Shown in pieces: positions 1-8,958 of a stretch of DNA of 42,008 bases (positions are counted from its first letter, which is position 1; each line of letters starts with the position of its first letter). The translations under genes and the position numbers were made by a program. Location of the stretch: assembly GCA_035478775.1 (NCBI GenBank), contig DATIJG010000004.1, positions 1-42,008 on the forward strand, read 5' to 3'. Below the pieces are notes generated by a model. The model saw only the letters and a list, made by a program, of their open reading frames with translations. It was not told the origin of the DNA and searched no databases. The stretch is from CAMLQK01 sp035478775. GTDB taxonomy: Bacteria; Patescibacteriota; Saccharimonadia; Saccharimonadales; UBA4665.

Positions 1-1183
1 TCACCCAAAACGAAAATGTACCAGTATCACCAGGTGCTACCGAAGCCTGGTCAAGCGTTGCTGCCCGATTCCCCGAAAGCCATGTACTGTCATGGAAGGC
101 ACTGCTTCGGTTGGTCGGCCAGGTGGTGCCGAGGTTAACGACGCCCTTTTGCCAGGTTTGGCTGCCGGTATTTTTAGCAGTAAGCGTTAAATAATAGCGT
201 TTACCAGCTACAAGATTATTGAAATCAGCTTGGCTGGATTGAGTATTGTCGGTGTATACGTTTTGACTTATATATTGCCAGCTAAAACCGGCGGTAGTTG
301 TCGGGCCAAACCAGCCCTCAAAAATGTTTTCAAAGTTTTGGTTACCTGCGAAGTGTGGTGTGTACCAGTATAAAGAGGCGGTTGTGCCGGTGTCTAAATG
401 GATAGATGAACCGTCAATAGTGTAGTATCCGTCGTAATATTGGGTGCCGTAACTTGGCCCACGTGAATAGTTACCCTGAGTCATTGGCCCACCATAATTT
501 GTTTGCGGGTCGTCGGAGTTATTCCAATTACTGTTCCAGCTGTTGCCGGCGTTATCGGTTGTAGTGGTTTTTATCACCGCCCAGTTTATATTGCCCTCTG
601 AGCGTTGCTCGCCAAACTTTAGCAGCCAAGCACCACGAATAACCTGTTGCGAAAATCCAACTTTAAGCGAGCTGTTCACACAAGTACCGCTGACTGAAGT
701 GACGTTATTGCCATTAACGGTGTATAAATTAACGCCTGAGTAGTTGTAGGTCGTCCCCCCGTCCGGGCAGCCGTACCCAACGGCCGCTGCGTAGCGTAGT
801 GTGCTACAACCTTGGTTACCAGTGACTAAGCTTTGTTCTTTTTGAAGCGTACTTAGGAGCACCTGCGGGTTAATATCATAGGCCTGGGCGGCGTGGGCAA
901 TAATAGTGCCGGCAGAAACATTGCCACCCCATAAAAAGCCCTGGTTTGGGTTGTAACCAACAGGGTCAGGTGCCGAAAAACCGTTATTCTGGCTGATGCA
1001 ACTGCCACTAAAACCGTTCAAAAAGCGATCGATGTCGGAGGATTTCATAGTCCCGGAGTTATTGAAAATCACGTCGTCCATAATACGACTGCCATTAAAA
1101 GCTGCCGCATTGCCACTAAAAATTAGTATGCTGGCAGCCGTCGCTACCGCAGTAAGCGTTATAAAACGCAGCATGTTTTTCAT
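1..1183 (-). CDS. Secreted lysozyme-like protein with NBR1-type Ig domain, partial (cut by left edge)
   Basis: Reverse reading from ATG at 1183 stays open for 394 codons to the window edge, so the C-terminus is missing. A GGAGGT Shine-Dalgarno lies 11 nt upstream. Residues 1-28 form a signal peptide ending in an Ala-rich cleavage region. Residues about 30-290 resemble a family seen in actinobacterial and CPR secreted proteins: the IMDDVIF start, then an NPQVLLSTLQKEQ segment (Glu at about 116) that looks like the catalytic helix of a lysozyme/transglycosylase-like fold, then a GYGCP stretch. From about residue 300 there is a Trp-rich beta domain (motifs NTGSQTW, TTWPTE, APGDTGTF) typical of NBR1-like Ig domains found in bacterial surface proteins. 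It follows the small membrane protein upstream with a one-base gap, so the two are cotranscribed. Peptidoglycan hydrolysis is inferred from fold resemblance only. Confidence 0.8.
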   Translation of the reverse strand, partial: MKNMLRFITLTAVATAASILIFSGNAAAFNGSRIMDDVIFNNSGTMKSSDIDRFLNGFSGSCISQNNGFSAPDPVGYNPNQGFLWGGNVSAGTIIAHAAQAYDINPQVLLSTLQKEQSLVTGNQGCSTLRYAAAVGYGCPDGGTTYNYSGVNLYTVNGNNVTSVSGTCVNSSLKVGFSQQVIRGAWLLKFGEQRSEGNINWAVIKTTTTDNAGNSWNSNWNNSDDPQTNYGGPMTQGNYSRGPSYGTQYYDGYYTIDGSSIHLDTGTTASLYWYTPHFAGNQNFENIFEGWFGPTTTAGFSWQYISQNVYTDNTQSSQADFNNLVAGKRYYLTLTAKNTGSQTWQKGVVNLGTTWPTNRSSAFHDSTWLSGNRAATLDQASVAPGDTGTFSFWV

Positions 1184-1184
1184 G

Positions 1185-1874
1185 TTATTGTTGTACCTCC
1201 AAATTCATCGCATCTGTTGCTGTTTGTGTTTGGCCGCTAAGGGTAGCTATAGCTTTGACCTGCCAGGTGCCTTGAGTCAATTGAATATCTTGTAATTTCC
1301 ATACCCAATAGGCTGAACCGCCGCGATCAGTAGTCTCGCTTGGTAGTGACTGTACTTCGCCAGTACTGGTGTTAGTAAAGGTGATTTTACAACTGGCACC
1401 AGAGGTTGTGGTGCAGGTAGAGCTCATAGTATTTGGCGCTGGTTGGCCGCTCAAGTTAGGGTGATGGTTGCTCACAAAGTCGCCGGTGGGTGTTGCTAAA
1501 GTGACGTTCGACGAAGGTGTGCCGCTACCGCCGGAATCACTTTTTTGGTCGCCAGGTTGGCTACCGGAACCCGTGCTACCAGATTGGCCTGAGGTATTTT
1601 GAGTCTCGGTGACACCGCTGGCGCTGCCAGTTTCGCCCTTGGTATTTTGGCTGGCGCTGCCGTGTTTGGCTGGTTTAACGAGGCTTGACTTGTGGAATAA
1701 ATGGGTAGTATTAGTAAGTTCAAGCATAGCCATAACCGCTGCCGCTAAAACCAAGCACAAAATAATAATCCATACGGTTTTCTTTTTTGGTGAACGAGAA
1801 TTGTGATTTTTTATTTTACGCATACACTTCCATGATATCACCATCATTGCAACCCAGGCAATAAGGGTAAGCAT
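1185..1874 (-). CDS. Small membrane protein with Ser/Gly-rich linker and extracellular Ig-like domain
   Basis: This 229-codon frame has a hydrophobic segment at residues 1-17, a basic patch, a second strong membrane segment at about 35-52, then a long Ser/Gly/Thr/Gln-rich low-complexity linker (about 70-125). The C-terminal part (about 125-229) is beta-rich with a GxWxV-like strand (TQGTWQVKAIA) and two Cys, like a bacterial Ig-type domain. The family is not recognised. The start is uncertain: ATG 1874 has TAATAT/TATTAC-like hexamers just upstream, while ATG 1823 has GGAAG close by and would give a clean single-anchor protein. The stop is one base from the start of the secreted lysozyme-like gene, so the pair is an operon and probably acts at the cell surface. 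Confidence 0.7.
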   Translation of the reverse strand: MLTLIAWVAMMVISWKCMRKIKNHNSRSPKKKTVWIIILCLVLAAAVMAMLELTNTTHLFHKSSLVKPAKHGSASQNTKGETGSASGVTETQNTSGQSGSTGSGSQPGDQKSDSGGSGTPSSNVTLATPTGDFVSNHHPNLSGQPAPNTMSSTCTTTSGASCKITFTNTSTGEVQSLPSETTDRGGSAYWVWKLQDIQLTQGTWQVKAIATLSGQTQTATDAMNLEVQQ

Positions 1875-1925
1875 TTTAGCGTTGTAATATTAAGTCTTTT
1901 GTGAAACGTAGTAGGCGTTCGTGGC

Positions 1926-3596
1926 CTATGGTTGGTAGTCAGTTAAGCGCGACGCAATATCGTAATTAAAATACCATACTTCGAGTGGCTTGCCTTGCTG
2001 GTAACCAACAAGTTCACGTTTTACAGGTACGCCATAAATGCTTTCAATTTTTTGGTCGGAACAATTTGCCCATGTTTCCCATTCCCAGACTGCTGCAGGT
2101 AAGCGGTCAACGATAAGTGCCGTTGGCTGAGTGGGTTTTTTGTTTTCATACCACACACTCGTTGCCAGCACCGGGTTTTTTACATTACATGGCCGAACGT
2201 TGCCAACGTCAATGGAGCGCCCTGAGTTGAACCAAGTTGTTGATGAATAGCCGAGTGTGCCGTAAGCTTTGGTAATATGGTTCTTTTGCAAATTACTGAT
2301 AATTTTATGGTCCAGTGCCAGCCATGTATCAGATTGAGATTTGTCATAGGCAATTCGTTGGTTGAGCGACGGTATGCACACTACGCCGATAAGTAGCGCA
2401 CATGCCCCGATGCCTAAAAGCAAATACTCGTGTCGCCTTAGTCCGTATGCGATAAAAAAGATAACGATAAACGGCAATACGGTAATATAACGAATGTTTT
2501 CGGCAGTAGCCGTGGCGAAGCCCGAAAGCACATATACTACTAAGGTTACAAAAAACAACAGGCAAAGCGCCACTGGAATAAAGGCATTGGGGGCAGATTG
2601 TTTTTGGGTTTTTTGGTTTTGGTTCGCAGCCGAGCCAATAGCGCGGTACATAAATGTGCAGCCCATAATAAGAATGACCGCCAAAGCGCCGCGCGCCAAA
2701 CCTTGAAGTCTCACAAGGTATCCGAAAAAGTCCGCCCCGAAAATACCAAAAGTTTGGTTGATGGCATTTTGCACCTGTGACCATAACAAGTTGTATGGCA
2801 AAAAGTAGCGTGGAATCGATACTAGGCTAAAAACCCCAATGATAGAAAGGAATTTCAACAGTGCCAAACCGCCGACTGCTCCGGCAACTCCGGTACTTGC
2901 ACCGACCCAAAACTGTTTGGCGCTTGCTTGCCCACGGAACCATAAAATTGCCAAACCGGCGCACACTGCAACTGGCACGGTGTACACAAAAAACAAGTCG
3001 CTGGCGACTAAAATACCAAGGATAGCGCTTGCGCCAAGCCATTTCTTCCAGCTAAAATGACCTAAAAGTTTCCACACCAAAGTCAAATATCCGAGCGTAA
3101 TTGGATACTCAATGTTTCGGATCGAGGCTTCAATAAGGTTGCTTGAAAAATCAGGAGCAGCGACAAGCACGCCTATAAACAACAAATTAACAGCGGTCGT
3201 TACGAGTGACCGCTTGTACATTTTATGTATAAGTGCTGCCCAACCAAGCACAGCGCCAGTCGTTAACAGCACATTCATAACGATTAAACTGGTAGTATTA
3301 TAGGGAAATAGCGTTGCCTGTGCCCACAAAAACGGCAATTTCATAAGGTTGGTGTGTTGCGCCAAAAAGGTAAGGTGCGCGCCGGGGTGCCAGCCAAGTG
3401 TTAAGTAGGAATTGTCATACTGATCGCCTGTGCTTAAGTGCGCGTGAGTAAATTTAACACATAACACAACGATTACGACAAAAAGCAGTGCCGACGAGCT
3501 AATTAGTAATGACTGCCCGATGCGTTGCTGATGTTTTTTGTAAAAAGCGCTGCTCACTTTGTAGTAGCTTTGGACTTTCTGTTCTAGGAATGACAT
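1926..3596 (-). CDS. Multi-pass membrane protein, probable GT-C-type glycosyltransferase
   Basis: The product has 556 residues and about 10-12 hydrophobic segments. After the first membrane helix comes an extracytoplasmic loop with acidic residues (GDQYDN). This is where GT-C polyprenyl-phosphate-sugar-dependent glycosyltransferases carry the catalytic Asp. A soluble C-terminal part of about 120 residues contains TWFNSGRSIDVG and ends YNYDIASRL. It lies 17 bp downstream of the YfhO-like gene on the same strand and 51 bp before the small membrane protein, so it probably belongs to the same transcription unit. Role by context: adding sugars to a cell-surface glycan or protein on the outer face of the membrane. 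The exact family is not certain from sequence alone; the membrane topology is clear. Confidence 0.75.
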   Translation of the reverse strand: MSFLEQKVQSYYKVSSAFYKKHQQRIGQSLLISSSALLFVVIVVLCVKFTHAHLSTGDQYDNSYLTLGWHPGAHLTFLAQHTNLMKLPFLWAQATLFPYNTTSLIVMNVLLTTGAVLGWAALIHKMYKRSLVTTAVNLLFIGVLVAAPDFSSNLIEASIRNIEYPITLGYLTLVWKLLGHFSWKKWLGASAILGILVASDLFFVYTVPVAVCAGLAILWFRGQASAKQFWVGASTGVAGAVGGLALLKFLSIIGVFSLVSIPRYFLPYNLLWSQVQNAINQTFGIFGADFFGYLVRLQGLARGALAVILIMGCTFMYRAIGSAANQNQKTQKQSAPNAFIPVALCLLFFVTLVVYVLSGFATATAENIRYITVLPFIVIFFIAYGLRRHEYLLLGIGACALLIGVVCIPSLNQRIAYDKSQSDTWLALDHKIISNLQKNHITKAYGTLGYSSTTWFNSGRSIDVGNVRPCNVKNPVLATSVWYENKKPTQPTALIVDRLPAAVWEWETWANCSDQKIESIYGVPVKRELVGYQQGKPLEVWYFNYDIASRLTDYQP

Positions 3597-3613
3597 TCGT
3601 ACGTTCGACCCTT

Positions 3614-5458
3614 CTAAAAAATGCGTTTAATTTTCCAAATAAACCACGATGGCGAGAATTTTGGGGCGTAGGTTATAGTGTAAGTTTTTTTGTTGTCGCC
3701 GCCAAACAAGAAACGATCGGTCGGGGAGACGGATTTGCCTTTTGTAAACGGGTACAAATCGTTGACCCGCCAGCCGCGGCCAGGATTCATGTCGAGCTCA
3801 ATTGCACCTGGCCCGGTGCGTTCGACTATAACTTTTGCTGGTGACCAATAGGTGACTTTAGCATTGTTACTTTCGACGAAGGGGCAAGGCATACGATTAC
3901 CGGCACCGATACCGCAGCGAATAGTCTGGCCGAGTGCTGCCTCGTACAAAAGTGAATCAGATGCAAACACCTGGCCGACGTTATTGTCGGTCGACTCAAG
4001 CAAGTTTTGGTCAAACCAATAATCTTTTTGGAATTGCCTATCGTTAATATATTGTGGCCGTGGCACATGGTTATAGCGTTCTTCGTAGAATGGCGCGCTG
4101 GCGGCACGGTATTGGGTAGTATGTATAAAATAGGGTTGTGGCATGGTGGCCGGATAACGGATAAGCAGCTCGATGGCCGCAATGAAACACAACACCGTAA
4201 TAGTGCGGGCATATTTACGGCCCTTATAGGCGGCGATAATAACCAGTGACATACACGCTACCCAGAAAATCCAGCGGGTCGATACGCGCATCGCACTAAA
4301 CAATGGCAGTTTTTGGGCAAGCGCATATGGTGCCCAGCGGGCGAAGTCGCCCATGCCCATCATCATAAAGGTAAAGGCCACAATTACCATGCCAACGAGC
4401 GAATGACTGAACTGGCTCAAAAACTTTTTGCGGTAAAATAACCACGAGACAAAAATAAGACAAATTGCGATAAATGTGGTGAATCCAATGTAGGTGGCAA
4501 TCTCACCCCAGCCCCACAACAAACCTTGGTTAGGCGTGTGCACAAAGTCGGCATGCCACCAAATTGCCTGAAAAATGTTCTTAAGGCCAGTGTAGTGTTC
4601 GTTAGAAACCGATAGTTTACGTTGGTGGTCACGGAAGAAATCGATCACATAGTACATGCGGTAAGCGGTCAACAATATAATAAGTGCCGCAGCTTTTAAA
4701 AGCTTCATAAACCATTGTTTGTTTTTAGCCCACAAGCTTTTAAGGTTCCGCTGTCTCTGTTTAAGTACCCAGAATTTACGAATAACATCAACTGCAAAAA
4801 TAATTCCGACCATATACACAGTCATAATGGCTATGTAATGCGGTGACGATAAAATAAGCAGGCTCAGCCATAAAGCAAACTTCCACCAGCTGCCTTTTTC
4901 TTGGATATAAAAGTAGTAGTATAGAATCCACGGTGTGAGCACGGCAAGGGGAAATGTGATATGCCCCATGCGTACACGTGCGGCAAAAAAGCCACAAAAT
5001 ACAAATACGTAAGCTAGGGCAATAGCGCGCGCTGGTGAAGTTCCAAAGTAACGATAAAACAAGCGACGGGCGCCAAAGAAACCGATAATGCCATACACGA
5101 ACATGCCCAATTTAATGCCAAAAGCCGTGCCAAATAACAGTACGAACGGCGTCGGTACGCTAACTAAACCAAATTGGACATTGCCAAATAGCGGGACGCC
5201 TCCGGCAATCCACGGATCCCACCAGGGGAACTGATGGAACTCTAAAACTGAGCGGCGGAAGCCTTCGTACAACGACATATAATAATCGGGGTCGCCTGCC
5301 GAGATTTTATTACCCGACAACAAAAGCGGCAAATAATAAATCAAAATCGGGAGGCTTAAGATGGCAATTCGTGCCCAACGAACCGCCCATACTTTGCGTA
5401 TGATAAGTTCCATACGACGCACTGCACCTATGTCCCTCAAGGCTTGTAATGTATGCAT
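3614..5458 (-). CDS. YfhO/GT-C-like multi-pass membrane protein
   Basis: This is a roughly 614-residue polytopic protein. After the first helix there is an acidic loop (GDPDYY) followed by FPWWDPWIAGGVPLFGN, which resembles the signature of YfhO/PMT-like bacterial membrane proteins. About a dozen hydrophobic segments follow, then a soluble C-terminal domain (from about residue 470) ending in a basic patch. The open frame reaches 5521. ATG 5458 is preferred because TACCAT lies 6 nt upstream, the leaderless spacing common in this window; ATG 5413 is the alternative. It heads the leftward run of surface genes and is divergent from the GT2 gene. The likely role is lipid-linked sugar transfer at the outer membrane face (inference). 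Confidence 0.75.
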   Translation of the reverse strand: MHTLQALRDIGAVRRMELIIRKVWAVRWARIAILSLPILIYYLPLLLSGNKISAGDPDYYMSLYEGFRRSVLEFHQFPWWDPWIAGGVPLFGNVQFGLVSVPTPFVLLFGTAFGIKLGMFVYGIIGFFGARRLFYRYFGTSPARAIALAYVFVFCGFFAARVRMGHITFPLAVLTPWILYYYFYIQEKGSWWKFALWLSLLILSSPHYIAIMTVYMVGIIFAVDVIRKFWVLKQRQRNLKSLWAKNKQWFMKLLKAAALIILLTAYRMYYVIDFFRDHQRKLSVSNEHYTGLKNIFQAIWWHADFVHTPNQGLLWGWGEIATYIGFTTFIAICLIFVSWLFYRKKFLSQFSHSLVGMVIVAFTFMMMGMGDFARWAPYALAQKLPLFSAMRVSTRWIFWVACMSLVIIAAYKGRKYARTITVLCFIAAIELLIRYPATMPQPYFIHTTQYRAASAPFYEERYNHVPRPQYINDRQFQKDYWFDQNLLESTDNNVGQVFASDSLLYEAALGQTIRCGIGAGNRMPCPFVESNNAKVTYWSPAKVIVERTGPGAIELDMNPGRGWRVNDLYPFTKGKSVSPTDRFLFGGDNKKTYTITYAPKFSPSWFIWKIKRIF

Positions 5459-5588
5459 AGCCACATGGTAGCATGGGGTCGCCCGTTTTGAAAATGTGCA
5501 AATGCTGGCGCTTAAAAGCACTTTTTACTATCGACTTTTTTAGGCAACTTCAGGTAGTATTAAGGCATCAACTGACGAGAGTGTAGGA

Positions 5589-6539
5589 ATGACAAAAAAG
5601 AGGATTGTGGTTATTATTCCGTGTTACAACGAAGGTGAGGCATTATTGCACACCGTGAAAGCACTGACTGAGGTGCACAAAAAAGTCACCAAATACCAGC
5701 TCGATATTTTGTTTATCAACGATGGCAGCGCCGACAATACGCAGGCAATCATTGAAGACGCCGCCCAAAAACACGATTTCATCTTTTATCGGCAATTTTC
5801 GCAGAACGCTGGCCAACAATCGGCCTTGCGTGCTGGCATAAACGCTGCAACTGATTATGATGCAGCCATTATGATGGACGCCGATATGCAGCACCCGCCA
5901 AAACTTATCCCTGATATGATTGCTAAATGGGAAGAAGGTTCCAAAGTTGTACAAATGGTGCGCGATGATGGCGGCCAAAAGCCCGGTCTCTTAAAATACA
6001 TGTTGTCGCGTGGTTTTTATGTGGCACTTAATACTGTAAGCGACCTTAACCTTGAATACGGTTCTTCTGACTTTAGGCTTATCGACAAAAGCGTCATCCA
6101 AACTGTGGCTTGCAGCAAAGAGCGTAAGTTATTCTTGCGTGGCTACTTTAGTTGGCTCCCAGTTTCGCGCACGACAATTGAATACAAACCGAATGAACGT
6201 GTTGCCGGTGTGCCAAAGTACACTTTTAAAATGTCGCTCGACCTGGCCTCGAAAGGTATTCTGCAATTTAGCGAAAAGCCATTGCGCTTAGCGATGGGGT
6301 TGGGCGTATTTTTTGCCGTCACCTCGTTTTTATACGGCTTAGCGCTCACTATTTTATATTTAGTGGGTGGCGTGCATGCCGTAAGTGGCTGGACGTCGTT
6401 AATGGTGGCGGTTCTATTTTGTTTCGGCATCAACTTTATTTTACTCGGTATTATTGGCAGCTATTTGGCCCACTCCATTGGCGTCCAAAAAGAACGCCCC
6501 GAGTTTATCATTGCCAAACAAAAACTGCGCAGGTTATAA
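5589..6539 (+). CDS. GT2 family glycosyltransferase (DPM1/ArnC/GtrB-like) with two C-terminal TM helices
   Basis: The 316-residue product has a GT-A fold: the PCYNEGE start (about 11-17), NDGS (44-47) and the metal-binding DADMQHP (97-103). Two membrane helices follow at about 232-260 and 268-296, with a basic tail. This is the layout of enzymes that transfer a sugar from a nucleotide donor to polyprenyl phosphate (dolichol-phosphate-mannose synthase, GtrB, ArnC). With GDP-mannose genes next door, polyprenyl-phosphate-mannose synthesis is plausible but not shown. Such a product would feed the GT-C-like membrane proteins upstream, and GtrA proteins are the usual flippase partner. The start is preceded by GAGAGTGTAGGA. 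Confidence 0.9.
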   Translation: MTKKRIVVIIPCYNEGEALLHTVKALTEVHKKVTKYQLDILFINDGSADNTQAIIEDAAQKHDFIFYRQFSQNAGQQSALRAGINAATDYDAAIMMDADMQHPPKLIPDMIAKWEEGSKVVQMVRDDGGQKPGLLKYMLSRGFYVALNTVSDLNLEYGSSDFRLIDKSVIQTVACSKERKLFLRGYFSWLPVSRTTIEYKPNERVAGVPKYTFKMSLDLASKGILQFSEKPLRLAMGLGVFFAVTSFLYGLALTILYLVGGVHAVSGWTSLMVAVLFCFGINFILLGIIGSYLAHSIGVQKERPEFIIAKQKLRRL

Positions 6540-6570
6540 CTTACGCTACTTTTGATTATCCTAGCAGAAG

Positions 6571-7005
6571 CTAGTCAATAAGCTCTTCGTTGCCCGCAGA
6601 GCGTGGCGGCTGGCTAAAAATGCGCGTTTTATAGAAGTAAAAGTTCCAAAAAGTAGTGATACCGAGCACCAAGGTACGGGTAATAATCGTTGGTAAAATA
6701 TTTGCTAACAGTTTCGTAACCAACAAAGTAAAGCCAAAATTGAATAACACTAAAGCGGCAGTCGCTAGAAGCTGCGGAATGACGATTTTGCTGTGCGTGC
6801 GTGTATCGCCGAAGGCCACAAACTTCTGTAAAGCAAACGACAACAAGAAACCGAGCCAAAAACTTAAGCCTACGGCAACTAACGAGCTTGCGCCAAGCTT
6901 TTGCGCAGCTATAATGGCTAAAATTTCGAACAAGTATACCGTGCCGCCCACGGTTACATAGCGGTAGAAAGGCCGTTTAAGCAAAGCTTTTATTTTTTCT
7001 GTCAT
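6571..7005 (-). CDS. GtrA-like membrane protein
   Basis: This roughly 144-residue protein has four hydrophobic segments and the GtrA pattern: a basic N-terminus (KRPFYRYVTVGG), two helices, LQKFVAFGD between helices 2 and 3, and TTFWNFYFYKTRIF at the end. GtrA-family proteins are thought to flip polyprenyl-phosphate-linked sugars across the membrane together with a GT2 enzyme. It is convergent with the GT2 gene, 31 bp apart. Start 7005 is chosen over the longer 7038 frame because AAGAGA lies 8 nt upstream and the N-terminus then fits the family. Confidence 0.85.
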   Translation of the reverse strand: MTEKIKALLKRPFYRYVTVGGTVYLFEILAIIAAQKLGASSLVAVGLSFWLGFLLSFALQKFVAFGDTRTHSKIVIPQLLATAALVLFNFGFTLLVTKLLANILPTIITRTLVLGITTFWNFYFYKTRIFSQPPRSAGNEELID

Positions 7006-7146
7006 GCTGCAATCTCTTGCTTTGATGATAGCACGCATTGGAGGCGGCAGCGAAAATAATGCTAGTAAATCTTACATTTAGCGGGCTAAGGTCATTGCCG
7101 AAAAGCACAACAGACAGATGGGGCGGACATCTGGTATCATAATCGT

Positions 7147-8193
7147 ATGATTGTCGTAATTATCGCCGGAGGGTCAGGGACACGTCTGTGGCCGCTGTCA
7201 ACACCTTCGTACCCAAAGCAATTATTAAAAGTTAATGGTGATGACCACTCACTGCTTCAGAACACCTATAATCGCGCCCGCCAGCTGGCCGATGCCGATT
7301 CGATTTACGTTGTGCCCGAAGCAACGCTCATGCAACATGTGCGGCAACAATTACCCGATTTACCCGAAGAAAACTACGTTATCGAGCCGGCACGCCGCGG
7401 CACATCGAGCTGTATTTTAGCAGCGTTGCAACATATTTCTAAGCGTCATGATGCCGACGAGCCGATCGCGGTCCTCTCTGCCGATCATTTTATCCGCGAT
7501 GCCGATGGTTTTACGCACAGCTTTAAAGTGGCCAGTGAAGCCTCAAAAGCCAACGGCCGCATCGTACTCGTAGGCGTTGAGCCTGATTATCCGGCAACCG
7601 GCTTTGGCTACATTCAAAAAGACAACCTCATGGACGAAGAAGCCTTCGTGTTTAACGTGCACTCGTTTAAAGAAAAACCCGACTACCAGACTGCCCAAAA
7701 CTACTTACGCAGCGGTAAATATTTATGGAACTGCGGCTATTTTGTCGGTTCCATAAACACTTTTAAAAAGGCGATGGAAAGCTATTCGCCAGACATGCTT
7801 GAAAACTTTAGCAAGCTTGATGCGGCCACGCCCGAAGCCTATGAAGCAACTTATTTGCAGTTTGAAAATATCTCTATCGACTACGCGTTAATTGAAAAAG
7901 TACGAGATTTATTAGTGGTGCCAGCCGCCTTCGATTGGATGGACCTGGGCTCGTTTAGCGATCTTGCCAAAGCCGTCGAAAGCGACAACCAAGGCAACTA
8001 CACGCTTGGCCAAGTAGAGCTTGAAGAAACCGAAAATGCCTTTGTTGAAAACCACGAAGACAAACCAGTAGCGGTTATCGGCCTCGATAATGTAGTGGTA
8101 GTAAACACGCCAGCTGGCATTTTGGTGGCCCGCAAAGACTTGAGCCAAAAAGTAGGCGATGTAAGCAAACGTTTCCAAAATAAGGAGAATTAA
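7147..8193 (+). CDS. manC: Mannose-1-phosphate guanylyltransferase
   Basis: The 348-residue product makes GDP-mannose from mannose-1-phosphate and GTP. The nucleotidyl-transferase signature GGSGTRLWPLS is at 8-18, with PKQ at 23-25. Family motifs VIEPARRGTSS, LSADHFI, ATGFGYI, FKEKPD, WNCGYF and WMDLGSFSDL are all present in order. There is no C-terminal cupin (phosphomannose isomerase) domain, so it is the monofunctional form. TATCAT lies 6 nt upstream of the ATG with no Shine-Dalgarno, suggesting a leaderless transcript. The phosphomannomutase gene starts 3 bp after its stop, giving a two-gene GDP-mannose operon. Confidence 0.95.
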   Translation: MIVVIIAGGSGTRLWPLSTPSYPKQLLKVNGDDHSLLQNTYNRARQLADADSIYVVPEATLMQHVRQQLPDLPEENYVIEPARRGTSSCILAALQHISKRHDADEPIAVLSADHFIRDADGFTHSFKVASEASKANGRIVLVGVEPDYPATGFGYIQKDNLMDEEAFVFNVHSFKEKPDYQTAQNYLRSGKYLWNCGYFVGSINTFKKAMESYSPDMLENFSKLDAATPEAYEATYLQFENISIDYALIEKVRDLLVVPAAFDWMDLGSFSDLAKAVESDNQGNYTLGQVELEETENAFVENHEDKPVAVIGLDNVVVVNTPAGILVARKDLSQKVGDVSKRFQNKEN

Positions 8194-8196
8194 CAG

Positions 8197-8955
8197 ATGG
8201 CAACCAAAAAACTTATTGCATTTGACCTTGACGGTACGTTAGCGCTCAGCAAATCGGCGCTGGCCGACCGGATGTCTGAATTGCTTAATCAACTGCTTGA
8301 AAAATACCAGGTGTGTGTGATTTCTGGCGGCAAGTTCGCCCAGTTTGAAAAACAGATACTTGCTAATTTACACGTTTCGCCGGCGAAGTTGGAGCGGCTG
8401 CATCTTATGCCAACCTGCGGCACTCGTTACTATGCTTACGATGTCGCTGCCGCAAACTGGAAGCAGATATATGCCGAAGATTTTACTGAAAGCCAAAAGA
8501 AGGCGATCATCGGCGCTCTTACAGATACCGTGCAGGAGCTTGGTTTTGACAAAGAAAAAACCTGGGGTGAGCAAATGGAAGACCGCGGCAGCCAGATTAC
8601 CTTTTCGGCGCTTGGCCAAGAGGCGCCGGTAGATGCTAAAGAAGCATGGGATCCGAATACGGAAAAGAAAAATAAAATCCGCGACTTAGTGGCGACACGT
8701 ATTCCTGAATTTGAAGTGCGGGTTGGCGGCACGACCTCAATTGATGTTACTAAACTCGGTATCGACAAAGCCTACGGCATGAACAAACTGAAAGAATTGA
8801 TCGGCCTCACTAACGAAGAGATTTTGTTTTTGGGCGACAAGCTGCAAGAGGGCGGTAACGACTACCCGGTAAAGGCTATGGGGATCGACAGTCTTGAAGT
8901 CGACAAATGGCAAGATACGGCTCGTGTGCTCGAAGGCATCTTGTACGTTTCCTAA
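8197..8955 (+). CDS. HAD-superfamily phosphomannomutase of the eukaryotic (PMM1/PMM2) type
   Basis: This 252-residue protein is predicted to convert mannose-6-phosphate to mannose-1-phosphate. The HAD nucleophile motif FDLDGTL carries D10 and D12. The cap and C-terminal motifs follow eukaryotic PMM closely in order: ISGGKFAQFEKQI (where PMM2 has GGSDFEKVQEQL), RGSQITFSALGQ (RNGMLNVSPIGR), VGGTTSIDV (IGGQISFDV) and GDKLQEGGND (GDKTMPGGND). Most bacteria use the unrelated alpha-phosphohexomutase ManB for this step. Position directly after the GDP-mannose pyrophosphorylase supports the function strongly. GGAGAATTAACAG precedes the ATG, and the start overlaps no other gene. Confidence 0.88.
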   Translation: MATKKLIAFDLDGTLALSKSALADRMSELLNQLLEKYQVCVISGGKFAQFEKQILANLHVSPAKLERLHLMPTCGTRYYAYDVAAANWKQIYAEDFTESQKKAIIGALTDTVQELGFDKEKTWGEQMEDRGSQITFSALGQEAPVDAKEAWDPNTEKKNKIRDLVATRIPEFEVRVGGTTSIDVTKLGIDKAYGMNKLKELIGLTNEEILFLGDKLQEGGNDYPVKAMGIDSLEVDKWQDTARVLEGILYVS

Positions 8956-8958
8956 AAG

